A stretch of DNA of 64,000 nucleotides from Pseudobacteroides cellulosolvens ATCC 35603 = DSM 2933 (GCF_001262605.1 NZ_LGTC01000001.1:682001-746000), one strand, 5' to 3'; positions 28,481 to 37,813 are shown, numbered from the stretch's first letter. Translations and numbers: made by a program. Notes: generated by a model not told the origin, from the letters alone.

Positions 28481-28756
28481 TCAATATCTTTTCCTACCAA
28501 GCCATTCATCCAGAGCCTTAGATATTTCAACCCTAAACTCTTCATCTGGTAGACCAAGATCAGTTCCACGCTCATATGTCTGATCTATTGTATGGGCAAA
28601 CCAGTCTGCAAATCTGGCGTCCTCAAGCTCCATATGAGGAAAATGCTCTATCACATAAGCAGAATAATCCAAATCAAAAAAATAACGGTCTATTTCACCA
28701 TTTACAAAATCAGAGATGAAATCAATCATAAATGATGTGTGCTTTTTGTAGTTCAT
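28481..28756 (-). CDS. Small fourth ORF of the IS66 element
   Basis: 91 aa, start overlapping the tnpC stop as ATGA and preceded by GAGGAAG, so it is translated together with tnpC. Acidic, no membrane segments, with a central pattern of alternating aromatic and acidic residues (DRYFFDLDYSAYVIEHFP). No family recognised; a passenger or regulatory gene of the element is plausible. Confidence 0.7.
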   Translation of the reverse strand: MNYKKHTSFMIDFISDFVNGEIDRYFFDLDYSAYVIEHFPHMELEDARFADWFAHTIDQTYERGTDLGLPDEEFRVEISKALDEWLGRKRY

Positions 28757-30384
28757 TTGTCTTCCTCCCAGGCATATTTTTCAGGTGCTGTTCCTTTTGG
28801 CTTTGGTACAAACACATTGGATGGTATTTTATCGCTGTCAGGCAATAAATCTTCAATTTTTGTTACATATCCCGATTTTCCAAGGTTAGGGGCGTTTGTA
28901 AGAATCCACGATAAATATTCAAATGGATTTAAGCCGTTTTCGATTGCTGTCACGATCAGGCTATAATAAATTGCACTTGCCTTCGCACCGTTAGGTGTAT
29001 TGGAAAAAAGCCAATTTTTTCGCCCGATAACAAAAGGTTTTATACTACGTTCTGCACGGTTGTTTGAAATTTCCAACCTGCCATCAAGCAGATACCTTTC
29101 AAGATACTTTCGTTGGCTCTTTGCATAATATGCCGCTTTTCCAAGTAGTGTATTTGGTAATGCATTCAATTGTTCCATCCAGTTAAAAAATTCGTTTATC
29201 AGAGGTTTAGACTGCCTTTCACGCTCTTTATGCCTGTTTTCTGGGGACAACGAAGCAAATTGCTTCTCGAGATGAAACAGCTTGTCACAATATTCTACTC
29301 CTTTGGCTGCATTTGAACCAGGCTGTTTGTCCTTTGGCAAGATTTTCAACGCATCAAAAAGCTTCCTCCGCAGATGAGCCAGGCAGCCAACTACCATAAT
29401 GTTTCCCGGTAATTTATGATACCCTTCGTATCCATCTGCGTGGATATAGCCAGAAAAATCTTTTAAAAATTTTTCTGGATGTATATGCTTCCTGTCTGGT
29501 TGGTATTCATAAAGCACAATCTGGTGCTTTGCCTCTCCACTGGTTCGGAACAGCCACATGTAACTCTTTGAGTGTGGCGTTTTCCCCGGTTCTTTTAGCA
29601 CCTGTAGAGCACTCTCATCTGCATGAAGCACATCATGTTTGCACAATCTATGTTTCATTGCCAGATATATCGGCTCCAACCAGTCCTCAGAAGCCTTGAT
29701 GAGCCAATTAGACATAGTTTGGCGTGAGAGCATGATTCCATTTTGCTTCCACTCCTGCTCTTGTCGGTATAATGGTGATGCCATCATGAATTTCTGTGAT
29801 GCAATATGGGCAATTGTATCTGGCGAAGCAAATCCGCCTTTTATGACAGGCTCAGGCATATCCGCCTTAACAATCGGTACATGATCAGAGGTACTTTCAC
29901 ACTTCCGACATGAATAAACGTATCGTACATGGCGTATAATTACTGCTTTGGCAGGAATAATCTTTATTTCTTCACGTGTTTCTTTTCCCATTTCATGCAA
30001 TTCACTGCTGCATTCCGGACAGAAACGCTCTGTTTTCGGCAATTCGTGTTCAATTATCTCTATAGGTAAATCATCAGGAAGTTTATCAGTTATTAAGCGG
30101 CTTTTTTTGCGGTGATAAGCCTTCACCTCAGTAAAACCAGGTTGTGGTATAGTCAAAACCCCAGTCGTTTCCGCTTCGTTGAAAAGACAAATCTGGTCTA
30201 CAGAGTTATGTTCGCTGGATGCACAATATTTCTTATGCTTTGAAAGACGAAACTGCTCCATCAGCCACTGGTTTTGCTGCTTTAGTTGCTCGTTCTCTTT
30301 CTTTAATTCTTTTATTATTTTGATGAAATTTTCTGCTGGATTTTCTTTTGTTTTCATAAGATAATTATACCATAAACCCCCCAT
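28753..30384 (-). CDS. tnpC: IS66 transposase TnpC
   Basis: 543 aa (ATG at 30384 without a clear ribosome site; ATG at 30357 is an alternative). N-terminal coiled coil (ELKKENEQLKQQNQWLMEQ), a Cys-type zinc finger (CPECSSEL...YSCRKCES), then the DDE core: HADESALQVL, HADGYEGYHKL and NNRAERSIKPFVIGRKNW. This is the main catalytic protein of IS66-family elements. Confidence 0.95.
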   Translation of the reverse strand: MGGLWYNYLMKTKENPAENFIKIIKELKKENEQLKQQNQWLMEQFRLSKHKKYCASSEHNSVDQICLFNEAETTGVLTIPQPGFTEVKAYHRKKSRLITDKLPDDLPIEIIEHELPKTERFCPECSSELHEMGKETREEIKIIPAKAVIIRHVRYVYSCRKCESTSDHVPIVKADMPEPVIKGGFASPDTIAHIASQKFMMASPLYRQEQEWKQNGIMLSRQTMSNWLIKASEDWLEPIYLAMKHRLCKHDVLHADESALQVLKEPGKTPHSKSYMWLFRTSGEAKHQIVLYEYQPDRKHIHPEKFLKDFSGYIHADGYEGYHKLPGNIMVVGCLAHLRRKLFDALKILPKDKQPGSNAAKGVEYCDKLFHLEKQFASLSPENRHKERERQSKPLINEFFNWMEQLNALPNTLLGKAAYYAKSQRKYLERYLLDGRLEISNNRAERSIKPFVIGRKNWLFSNTPNGAKASAIYYSLIVTAIENGLNPFEYLSWILTNAPNLGKSGYVTKIEDLLPDSDKIPSNVFVPKPKGTAPEKYAWEEDK

Positions 30385-30421
30385 AATTCCAAGATCTTAG
30401 GCATATTTCAATAGAATATTT

Positions 30422-30775
30422 TTAAGTTATTTGTCTTTCAAAAACTTCGTTTCTCTTAAGCTTTTTTTCTAATCTGGCACCATCAATTAGGCAGGTCAAT
30501 TCGTTAGCATTAAGAATCATGGTTTTGTCATTTCCTTCAGCAGGCCAGCGAAAACGCCCTCGTTCCAGACGCTTAAAGTACAACCAAAATCCATCGCCGT
30601 CCCATTCCAAGATCTTCAGTCTGTCTCTGCTTTTGTTACAAAAAACAAATAGTGCATCATCAAAAGGATCCAAGGAAAAACTCTCCTTTACCAGCATCGT
30701 CATACCGTTAATGGATTTTCTCATATCGGTATAACCACAACATAGATATACAGATTTATCACTCCATCTTATCAT
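30422..30775 (-). CDS. tnpB: IS66 accessory protein TnpB
   Basis: 117 aa from the ATG at 30775, which overlaps the tnpA stop as ATGA and has GAGG. Matches the IS66 Orf2 family (YLCCGYTDMRKSINGM, FVFCNKSRDRLKIL, FKRLERGRFRWP). Needed with TnpA and TnpC for transposition in this family. Confidence 0.93.
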   Translation of the reverse strand: MIRWSDKSVYLCCGYTDMRKSINGMTMLVKESFSLDPFDDALFVFCNKSRDRLKILEWDGDGFWLYFKRLERGRFRWPAEGNDKTMILNANELTCLIDGARLEKKLKRNEVFERQIT

Positions 30776-31125
30776 AGCGACCTCAGTGTACAACAAGCTT
30801 TTTTTAGAAGTTCAGTATTGGTCTCGGACGTAAAAGTTATATGAAAGCCATTAATTTCAATGTCCAAAGATTCTTTTATGTCTTGCATTTGTTTAGATTC
30901 CAGCTGCATCCATCCGCTTGGCACAATATTTCTTGACTCTTCAGCCTTAGCAAGCTCAGTGCAAGCCTCACTTCGTAACTTCTTTTGCCAGTAAAAGTAT
31001 TTGTTTTTGCGTATGCCTGTAGACTCACAGAAATCCTTGATACTTTGCCCACTTTCCTGTTGTGCCTGAATTACTTGTGCCCATTGTGATAATCGATATT
31101 CTTCTGCAACTTTTTGTGTATTCAT
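30772..31125 (-). CDS. tnpA: IS66 accessory protein TnpA (helix-turn-helix)
   Basis: 117 aa. N-terminal helix-turn-helix (LSQWAQVIQAQQESGQSIKD, FCESTGIRKNKYFYWQKKL) as in the first gene of IS66-type elements. Its stop overlaps the tnpB start. Confidence 0.9.
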   Translation of the reverse strand: MNTQKVAEEYRLSQWAQVIQAQQESGQSIKDFCESTGIRKNKYFYWQKKLRSEACTELAKAEESRNIVPSGWMQLESKQMQDIKESLDIEINGFHITFTSETNTELLKKACCTLRSL

Positions 31126-31219
31126 ACAATCACTCCATTTCTGGTTGAAAAAGTTTCATTACTTTTTAGACTTTTTCAACCTAATCATTCGTGATTATAT
31201 CAGCTTTGTACTTGTTATA

Positions 31220-31858
31220 CTATGTGATGATGTAATTTACGCTTACATTTGTATATGGAAGTAGCATAAGAAAAACAATAAAATCGCCAGAAATTGTAGC
31301 AATGTAACTTGCAGCACTTTTTATTATTGGCATAACCTCCATCAGCATAGGCTGGAATCCGGAATAATTCTTCATTGTTATCATTGAACTAGCTACAACA
31401 AATATGGGAAAAGGTATTAGGGGAACTAATATTTCTGAAACCCTTCCCAAGCAAGCAAGTCCACTTCGGGCTACATATATAGCCCCTAAAATAAATACTC
31501 CCATTAATACTATCAATGGCGTTTCAGGATAACTTACCGTTGCCATAAACTCACCAAATGCTCTTGTATTTATAGTTGCTTTATATAAAAAGAAAATGAT
31601 AAAAAAACCCATGAATATCTTTCCAAATACCTTGCCAAAGCAGCTTAACAGAATTTCAGACAAAGTTTTTCCCTTGTTAATTTTTGATATATATAGAACC
31701 ATGAGTATGAGTATTGCTCCAATTGCCCACCCAAGAAGCACGGATATCCATGCGTCTCTTTTAGCTGCACTAGCAGGATTCACAATTGCTGTACTACCAT
31801 ATAAAAAGCCAAGTGCAAGCATACCCAATTGAATATTTGATAACTTAACTTCTTTCAT
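31220..31858 (-). pseudogene. gerB spore germination permease, 5' part (interrupted by IS66 element)
   Basis: The ATG at 31858 with AAGGA is the best start. The reading frame runs through hydrophobic helices of the GerB/amino acid permease type (LGMLALGFLYGSTAIVNPAS) and then into IS66 sequence at 31246, with a chance stop at 31220. Host-coded part ends at 31247. The other half is 27954-28424. Because GerB is one of the three subunits of the receptor, this receptor is probably not functional. Confidence 0.93.
31247..31254. repeat. IS66 target-site duplication, right copy
   Basis: ATTTGTAT, identical to 28425-28432. It falls within the gerB codons for TyrThrAsn. Confidence 0.92.
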
Positions 31859-31859
31859 T

Positions 31860-32084
31860 TCATCCTTCACCCCATCCAAAAGCTTTCACAAAATCCATAA
31901 TCATGATAGTAAGGCTGGTTGGCTGTTTATCTATACTGATTAAGATCCCTAAAGCCAAACTAGCTCCCATAAAGGAAAAATATATTGCCATAATTTTTCC
32001 TTTTTCTTTTGATTGCAATAGCTCTCTTAAATTGAAAAGTACAATGATACATATTGCAGTAATAACTTTCACCAAATCAATCAC
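31860..32084 (-). CDS. Small membrane protein of the germination operon
   Basis: 74 aa with two hydrophobic helices (VITAICIIVLFNLREL and IYFSFMGASLALGILISI). The stop overlaps the gerB start region, and the gene sits between gerC and gerB, so it is surely cotranscribed. Start uncertain (GTG at 32084, or a GTG at 32072 with better spacing to AGAGG). Small membrane genes occur at this position in some GerA-type operons; its role is not known. Confidence 0.65.
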   Translation of the reverse strand: MIDLVKVITAICIIVLFNLRELLQSKEKGKIMAIYFSFMGASLALGILISIDKQPTSLTIMIMDFVKAFGWGEG

Positions 32085-32088
32085 CTCT

Positions 32089-33249
32089 TTACTTTACTTC
32101 TATGGATTTACCTATCAGTCCGGAACGTAGTATTTTTGTCTTAACTTCTATGTTTACCTTAAGTTCTGGAAAAATTTCAGGGTTCCATTTTTCTCGAACA
32201 CTTTTCCAATAATCAGGTGCTACATCAAAAACTTTTGCACCGAAACCAAATATATCGCTCTTATATTCCTTTTGACATTTTGTAATGGTTTGTAAAATCT
32301 CATTTTTCACTTTTTTATTGCAACTTACAGCAATAAGCCTGGCAATCTCATCTTCTTTCATGCTTCCACCAGCATATTGCTCTCCAATATTTGCTTGTAT
32401 TCCAATCTCTATATTAACTTCAGGTTTACCATGGGAATTAAATTCAATGCTCTGTTTTTTATTAGTTTTCTGAACTTCAATAGCAAGCTGCTTTTTTGAT
32501 CCTTGTGGGTCTGCCACTTCTATGATAGTTCCTTCTAAACGCCCTGTTGCAAGCATATATCCTCGAGTCTCAAAGCTATCTAACCAGCCGGCCATTTTCC
32601 CTTTTAAGAAAACAGCCATGCCCTCAGCACTAGGAGTATTACCATCAATTTTTATTGCTCCAATAGAAAGCTCTTTGCCCTCAGTAGCCAATTCTCTTGC
32701 TACTTCGAGTAAAATCATATTCTTGTTAAAAGCCCGTGAATCAGCATTGTTTAATATATCTCTAATGTAGGCTCCAGGAACATTGGATAAATCAAATTCC
32801 TTTTCTAGTATTTCCTTTGCTGTTGTGCCTTTTGATACTGCCACTAATGTTTTAAACTGTGTCTCATGGTCTCTTAATGTAAAATCTATGTAATCTTCAA
32901 TACCAGCTCTTGCAGCATCCTCTCCAATGATAATGACTTGAGCAGAGCTATAAAATATTCTCAAGCTTACTCTAGATAGCATCTCTCTCAAAGCACCAAA
33001 AATTGTATCTGCTGTATTGCTTACTACAACATAGCCCTTTTTATCTCCACCGCCACCATCTTTACCTCCAGCTTTTGCTGCAGAAGGTTGAAGAATTTGA
33101 ACCGAAACCATTACTTTTCCATCTTCAGTTCTGTCAATTCCAAAAGCACTTGCAATAGCAAGCTCACTTAAATCGCGATTATTCCAGCATCCGGTAATAG
33201 TCAATAACATGTAAAAAGATAATATTAAGCATAAAAACCTTCTATTCAT
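32089..33249 (-). CDS. GerC-type spore germination lipoprotein
   Basis: 386 aa. Signal peptide with lipobox (LLTITGCWNN; Cys near residue 21). The mature part is a Ger(x)C-family protein (ELAIASAFGIDRTEDGKVMVS; EEDYIDF-type core). As the lipoprotein subunit of the receptor it anchors to the outer face of the spore inner membrane. Start has GGAGGGG, and its first codons overlap the end of the gerA gene by 8 bp. Confidence 0.93.
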   Translation of the reverse strand: MNRRFLCLILSFYMLLTITGCWNNRDLSELAIASAFGIDRTEDGKVMVSVQILQPSAAKAGGKDGGGGDKKGYVVVSNTADTIFGALREMLSRVSLRIFYSSAQVIIIGEDAARAGIEDYIDFTLRDHETQFKTLVAVSKGTTAKEILEKEFDLSNVPGAYIRDILNNADSRAFNKNMILLEVARELATEGKELSIGAIKIDGNTPSAEGMAVFLKGKMAGWLDSFETRGYMLATGRLEGTIIEVADPQGSKKQLAIEVQKTNKKQSIEFNSHGKPEVNIEIGIQANIGEQYAGGSMKEDEIARLIAVSCNKKVKNEILQTITKCQKEYKSDIFGFGAKVFDVAPDYWKSVREKWNPEIFPELKVNIEVKTKILRSGLIGKSIEVK

Positions 33250-34828
33250 CAGTTTTCCCCTCCTTTGAAGAAAAGGATTTACCTGTTGTTCTTGTTGTGT
33301 CTTGTCCTTCAGTCAATGCACGGGGTCTGGAAAACATTGCCCAAATAGGCACAACAATGAGAGAGTCCTTAAGGTCAGCGGTATGTAGAGGCGAAAACGG
33401 AGTAAGGTACGGAATGCCAAATGACCTTTTATTACATAGGTAAGTAATTAAGACTATTGTTACAACACCTATACCCATTAATCCTAGTATTTCTGCTGCA
33501 ACAAGTAACCCTATTCTTAAAATTGCTCCTGTTTTCATTAATGGAGGAACAATAAAACTACATATTCCAGCAAGAGCTGATACTATTACAAGGGGAGCAG
33601 ATGCAATACCAGCATTTACTGCTGATTCTCCTATTACAATAGCTCCTACAATGCTAACCGCCTGACCAATCGCCCTTGGCATTCTGATTCCTGCTTCTCG
33701 AAGAACCTCAAATGTAAGAACCATCAAAAGGGCTTCTGTAAACGCAGAAAATGGTAACCCTTCTCTTGAAGCTGCCATTGTTAGCATTAGTTTAAAAGGT
33801 ATAACCGTTTGATGGAATGTAGTCAGTGCTACGTATAAAGCTGGCAAATATAATGATATCAATAACGAAATGTACCTCAAAACCCTCACAAATGAAGCAA
33901 AATAGAACTCTCCGAAATAATCTTCCTGGGCTTGCAGAGTTTCAATAAATAAAAACGGCACTGTGAGTACTGTGGGCGTTCCATCTGCTATAATTGCTAC
34001 TCTGCCCTCAAGAAGCTTTGCGGCAACCTTATCTGGCTTTTCACTATTTCCAACCATAGGGAAGAGAGGATACTTACCATCTTGAATAAACTGCTCTAAA
34101 TATCCTGTAGCCAGAACTGCATCAATTTTAATTCGTTGGAGCCTTCTTCGTACTTCATCAATTATTTCCTTCTTTACTATTCCATCAATATAACAGATAG
34201 CAATATCCGTCTTGGTTTCTTCACCAAGCTTAATGCTTTCTATCTTGAATTGAGGGTTTTTAATTCTTCGCCGAAGTAAAATGGTATTGCTTCTTAAATT
34301 TTCGGTAAAACCCTCCCTTGAACCTTTAATAGAAACTTCTGTGTCTGGCTGTTCAACAGCTCTCTTTTCTGGTGATTTTACACCCACCTTAAATGCCTTG
34401 CTTTCACCCTCAATAAAAATAACAGCTTCACCGGACGATATTCCATCTATTGTATCTTCGTAGTTATTCAATTCTGATATTGTACAGCTACTAATGATAT
34501 TTGTCTTAAGCAATTCGTGAATCTTATTCTTTTCATCATTACCTGAGTAATTAATAATTGGCTCAATAACATTTTGTGACAGAATTTGTCTATCTACAAA
34601 CCCTTCAAAGAAAGCAACAATTATCTTTGTTTTGAGCTTTCCTATCTCTACTTCCCGAATGACAAAATCGCTACAATTGGTAAAATCCTTATTAAGTTTT
34701 TCTTTTATTTCAGCAATAGATTTTGGAATATTTTCATTTTTATACCTATTACTCTTACCTAAATGCTCTTTTTTAGTTTCTCTTTTTGTTTTTTTCATCA
34801 TAAAAAAGTTTGATAGTCTTTTGAACAT
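33242..34828 (-). CDS. GerA-type spore germination receptor subunit A
   Basis: 528 aa from the ATG at 34828 (GGGTG site); an upstream ATG at 34855 has none. Long hydrophilic N-terminal domain (SCTISELNNYEDTIDGISSG; LRRRIKNPQFKIESIKLG), then a membrane domain of about five helices (TFHQTVIPFKLMLTMAASREGLPFS, IGQAVSIVGAIVIGESAVNAG). This is the GerA subunit of the nutrient receptor. The gene order A-C-small-B matches GerA-type operons. With gerB broken the complex would lack a subunit. Confidence 0.93.
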   Translation of the reverse strand: MFKRLSNFFMMKKTKRETKKEHLGKSNRYKNENIPKSIAEIKEKLNKDFTNCSDFVIREVEIGKLKTKIIVAFFEGFVDRQILSQNVIEPIINYSGNDEKNKIHELLKTNIISSCTISELNNYEDTIDGISSGEAVIFIEGESKAFKVGVKSPEKRAVEQPDTEVSIKGSREGFTENLRSNTILLRRRIKNPQFKIESIKLGEETKTDIAICYIDGIVKKEIIDEVRRRLQRIKIDAVLATGYLEQFIQDGKYPLFPMVGNSEKPDKVAAKLLEGRVAIIADGTPTVLTVPFLFIETLQAQEDYFGEFYFASFVRVLRYISLLISLYLPALYVALTTFHQTVIPFKLMLTMAASREGLPFSAFTEALLMVLTFEVLREAGIRMPRAIGQAVSIVGAIVIGESAVNAGIASAPLVIVSALAGICSFIVPPLMKTGAILRIGLLVAAEILGLMGIGVVTIVLITYLCNKRSFGIPYLTPFSPLHTADLKDSLIVVPIWAMFSRPRALTEGQDTTRTTGKSFSSKEGKTDE

Positions 34829-35070
34829 ATAATCACCCACATAGAGTATTGACATAGAAGCTTATTCTAAACCATAAATTATTTTAGTTTTTATTTGATT
34901 TTAGGTTTATCAATTTATATATGTTACAAAAAAGATTTTACATTAGCAAATGCAGTCGAATTTTCTGCCTTTGCATTATAAAAATTAAGTATTTGACCAT
35001 GTTGATGAAATAAGAAAGATTAACTTGATGTTCCAGATATGTCTAGGTTTCCTTAAAAAACCTTTGCCTA

Positions 35071-35570
35071 TTACAGGCTGATTGTTGGTATTATAATGCT
35101 TTTGATATTAGGATATAGATCTAATTCCACCAATCCCAGCAGCCTAACTGTATTTGCTACGATAAAACAAATTATAATTCCTGTTACAGTTGGCACAAGA
35201 AATGCAGCCAGAGTCCATTTTAAACTTTGTGATTCCTTTTTTATTGTCCAGCATGTTGTTCCGCATGGCCAATGCATCCGAACCCCATGCACATGGTTAG
35301 TGTCTGTTTACCGTGAGCACGAGCTTTTTTGAAAAAGTTATCAAGATTGAATGCCACTCTAGGCAAATAGCCAATGTATTCCAGCAATGTAAACAACTGA
35401 AAGAATATAGCCGTTGGAGGCAACATAACTGAAACAACCCATGCTAAGGTTCTATATATTCCCATGACTAATAAACCATGTACCCATTGAGGTGTGCCTG
35501 CCCATATAAAAAAGCCGGTTAAATGGTCTTCAACCCAAAAAAGGAAAGATTTTAGAGGATATAATTTCAT
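35071..35570 (-). pseudogene. feoB: feoB (ferrous iron transporter) remnant
   Basis: Two overlapping frames match the FeoB membrane domain: [14 protein letters not shown] ... [17 protein letters not shown] ... LTMCMGFGC, then, after a break, [16 protein letters not shown] ... LVPTVTGIIICFIVANTVRLLG. The GTPase domain and the first permease helices are absent, and the segment between GFGC and WPCG is missing with a frame change. It is fused at its 5' side to a YibE/F remnant. A dead gene. Confidence 0.8.
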
Positions 35571-35957
35571 TGTTTGTATTTACATTAAGTGCAACAAAAA
35601 TCTCATCATTTACGTTAAACCTAAAATTATAAGCTTGAGAGAATGTTACTGTATTGTTTAACTGAATTTCCTTCCCTTCATTAATACCATTCATTATAAT
35701 AGCTTTTAGCTGCTGCTCGTATCTTTTTGTAGTATCGTTTTGCGTGTTGTTTAATTTTTTTCAGTTATAGATGTAATTTTTGCAATAGTATTTTTATAAT
35801 GCTTTTCATTTGTTGAGACCAAATAAAAAGCAAAGATAGAAATACCTATGGAAAGGATTGCGATAATAAAAACATTTATGTTCTTTTTATTATTAAAAGT
35901 ATTTTTAAGAAATGTTAACAAACTGAATATTTTTGTAATTCTATACATGTATTTCAA
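35571..35957 (-). pseudogene. YibE/F-like protein remnant (N-terminal part)
   Basis: An N-terminal helix (INVFIIAILSIGISIFAFYL) and a first domain in two frames: the break is at the T run 35755-35761, and restoring one base gives KLNNTQNDTTKRYEQQLKAI then NGINEGKEIQLNNTV and RFNVNDEIFVALN. This pattern resembles the outer domain of YibE/F-family proteins; the membrane part is missing, replaced by feoB sequence. Family assignment is moderate. Confidence 0.55.
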
Positions 35958-36170
35958 AGTCTCCTTTTTATAATCAATGTAATGTTATCACTTTGACGAT
36001 ACAAGTTGCAAAAATAACAAACCAAGGAAAGTTCTAAAAAATTAAGAGATTTACTCAGCAGGTCCAAAACATAAATAGTTTCTATAATTTACAAATTGAA
36101 AATGTATACACTTAAATATATAATTTTTCATGTAGGTATATAACGGTGAAAGGGTGATGGTAGTTTAAGT

Positions 36171-36626
36171 ATGAAAAAGAAAATTTTTATCAGTATTCTT
36201 GGATTATTGTTATTACTAGGCAGTGCACAGGTTTATGCAGTAACCCTTCTTGATTCAAATATTATTAATCTGATCAACAACGGTATCAATTCAATTAAAG
36301 GTTATTACACCAATTCAACTAGTATAGAAACTGAAAATCTTAGCAAGCAATATAAGGAAAAGATAGGGCAATATGTTAATGATAAGACCGACAAAATCAT
36401 AAATGAATTTGAAACACATAAGAGCAACGAGATAAACAGAGCAAATCAAGAATTAAACAACTATTTTGACGCAATGAAAAAAGAAACAGATGCTGTTGCA
36501 GATAATCAAGTTAAACAAGCTAAAGATTCGATAACAACTTCTGTAAATAATAATATTCAAGATGTTAAAATGCAAATGAATAAAGAACTTGAAAATCAAA
36601 TAAAAGAAAAATTAAAAAAGAATTAA
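36171..36626 (+). CDS. Small secreted coiled-coil protein
   Basis: 151 aa with a typical signal peptide (FISILGLLLLLGSAQVYA). The mature 130 residues are highly charged and helical (SIETENLSKQYKEKIGQYV ... NKELENQIKEKLKKN), Gln/Lys/Asn-rich, no Cys. Resembles small exported helical proteins of clostridia; no named family. No close gene neighbours on the same strand. Confidence 0.6.
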   Translation: MKKKIFISILGLLLLLGSAQVYAVTLLDSNIINLINNGINSIKGYYTNSTSIETENLSKQYKEKIGQYVNDKTDKIINEFETHKSNEINRANQELNNYFDAMKKETDAVADNQVKQAKDSITTSVNNNIQDVKMQMNKELENQIKEKLKKN

Positions 36627-36716
36627 GGATTTATTATACTGTTGAATAAAGTTATAATGTAAATTGGTGTTGTAAACTACAAAATAGTTTTATGACACTA
36701 CTTTTATATTATACCC

Positions 36717-36831
36717 ATAGAACAGATTAACCATTCAATTTCACAGGTAGCACAGGTTGTTTAGACCAACTATGCAACAGCAGAAAAAATGCATCTGCAA
36801 GTGAAGAGTGCAGTCAGCAGACTTTGTCTTA
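36717..36831 (+). pseudogene. Methyl-accepting chemotaxis protein fragment
   Basis: About 35 codons of the signalling-domain tip of a chemoreceptor: IEQINHSISQVAQVV, a stop where Gln is expected (TAG for CAG), TNYATAE, then a frame slip to NASASEE. These match the highly conserved MCP hairpin. No start, no other domains; a decayed remnant in a stretch with other remnants. Confidence 0.7.
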
Positions 36832-36907
36832 GTAATGGGTAGTGGGAGCATCTTGAAAGCTACCCTTTTACCAGCCCCTATAGCAAAAGTATATAGGATT
36901 ATAAAGG

Positions 36908-36957
36908 AGGTATTACAAAACTACTTTTAAGTAGTGAGTAATGCCCTTTTTTTGGTA
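36908..36957 (+). terminator. Terminator-like hairpin
   Basis: GGTATTAC ... ACTACTT-TT-AAGTAGT ... GTAATGCC followed by seven T. Long stem, T tail on the plus strand. It may have served the vanished gene upstream; no current gene ends close by. Confidence 0.5.
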
Positions 36958-37019
36958 ATAAGTTTGAAGCGATATTTAATAAGAGTTTATAATCAACAAT
37001 ACGGAAATTTTAGTTAAGT

Positions 37020-37410
37020 GTAAGATTATATGTAGAATAGTTGCTAAGTTGTTTACCATCTCAGTTAAAAATCATTGTACCGTTTACCGGCTTTGTCAAT
37101 AAGGCACAGTTTTCAAACTTAACGCTTGTTGGACTGTTTGACAGCACTTTAAAACAGATAACTCCAACAGTTCCTGTTGTTTCAGCAGCATTGCTGCTCT
37201 TGTATGGTTCCAGTCTCATATAATTATTCCCAAATTCAAGCATACCTTTGCTTGGAGTACAATATTCTATTTCTGCAGGATCATATGTTAAGTGAACTTG
37301 GCAACCTGCAAAACCAGCAAAATTTTTATATTCATATCGACTTTCAGAATTTCACTTACCCCAGGCCTTGGATTAGCGTTATCAAGTGAGATGTAGCTTG
37401 GCTGTGATTT
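37020..37410 (-). pseudogene. Cohesin-domain relic
   Basis: The minus strand reads SYISLDNANPRPGVSEILKV then, after a one-base slip in the run at 37323-37327, NFAGFAGCQVHLTYDPAEIE ... GTVGVICFKVLSNSPTSVKF ... GTMIFN, then a TGA where Trp is expected, then DGKQLSNYST. This is the beta-sandwich pattern of a cohesin (scaffoldin) module: VxxFAGYQxxLxYDP and GTxxxIxFKVL..xxxVKFEN. No signal peptide, start or other module nearby. It supports a cellulosome-type lineage. Assignment by pattern only. Confidence 0.6.
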
Positions 37411-37552
37411 TTAGCATATTTAAGTTGTGCTCAAAAAATAATTGTATATTTTAATAAAAAGTGATAATATTTAGGTGAAAAATTAAGTTTAAGGATAATC
37501 TTGAAATTATTCAAAGTCAGAATTATATAATGGCATTAAGATATAAAAATCT

Positions 37553-37583
37553 GGCTAGCTAAAGAAGAGCTAGCTTTATTTTG
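37553..37583 (+). terminator. Terminator or attenuator upstream of the giant gene
   Basis: Hairpin GCTAGCT ... AGCTAGC followed by TTTATTTTG, 230 bp upstream of the giant surface-protein gene. It could end an older transcript or work as a transcription attenuator of that gene. The region up to 37813 is AT-rich and has no other clear feature; a strong GGGGGGAG ribosome site precedes the start. Confidence 0.5.
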
Positions 37584-37813
37584 TAAGAAGTCCTCATACA
37601 TGTCTAGGATTGTGCCGAAAATTTAGAATTTCTAAGCTCGAAACAGTTATTATACAAAAAGTAAATGCTGAAAATTAAATTTTCAAATATTTCATTTATT
37701 ACTTTAAACAAATTTAATGGAAATGATATTTGATAAATTTTTATTATAATAAATTAAATTTATATAATTTATGTTGCATTATATTCATAAATAATTTGGG
37801 GGGAGAAAAGAAT

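Larger units (their letters stand above)
28433..31246. mobile_element. IS66-family insertion sequence
   Basis: Ends GTAAGCGTCAAATACA (left) and its inverted partner ending ...TGTAATTTACGCTTAC (right), imperfect inverted repeats starting GTAAGCGT. Flanked by the exact 8-bp repeat ATTTGTAT. Holds, in minus-strand order, tnpA, tnpB, tnpC and a small fourth gene, each frame intact, with overlapping ATGA junctions between tnpA and tnpB and between tnpC and the small gene. It lies in gerB. Confidence 0.95.

Noticed and set aside
36660..36960. A structured RNA or riboswitch in the gap before the giant gene
   Set aside because: The most conserved part reads as a chemoreceptor fragment; only the final hairpin with T's looks like a terminator. 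No known riboswitch core was seen.
37730..37750. A promoter TTGATA...TATAAT upstream of the giant gene
   Set aside because: The spacing is only 9 bases, too short for sigma-A; other -10-like matches in this AT-rich region are not convincing.
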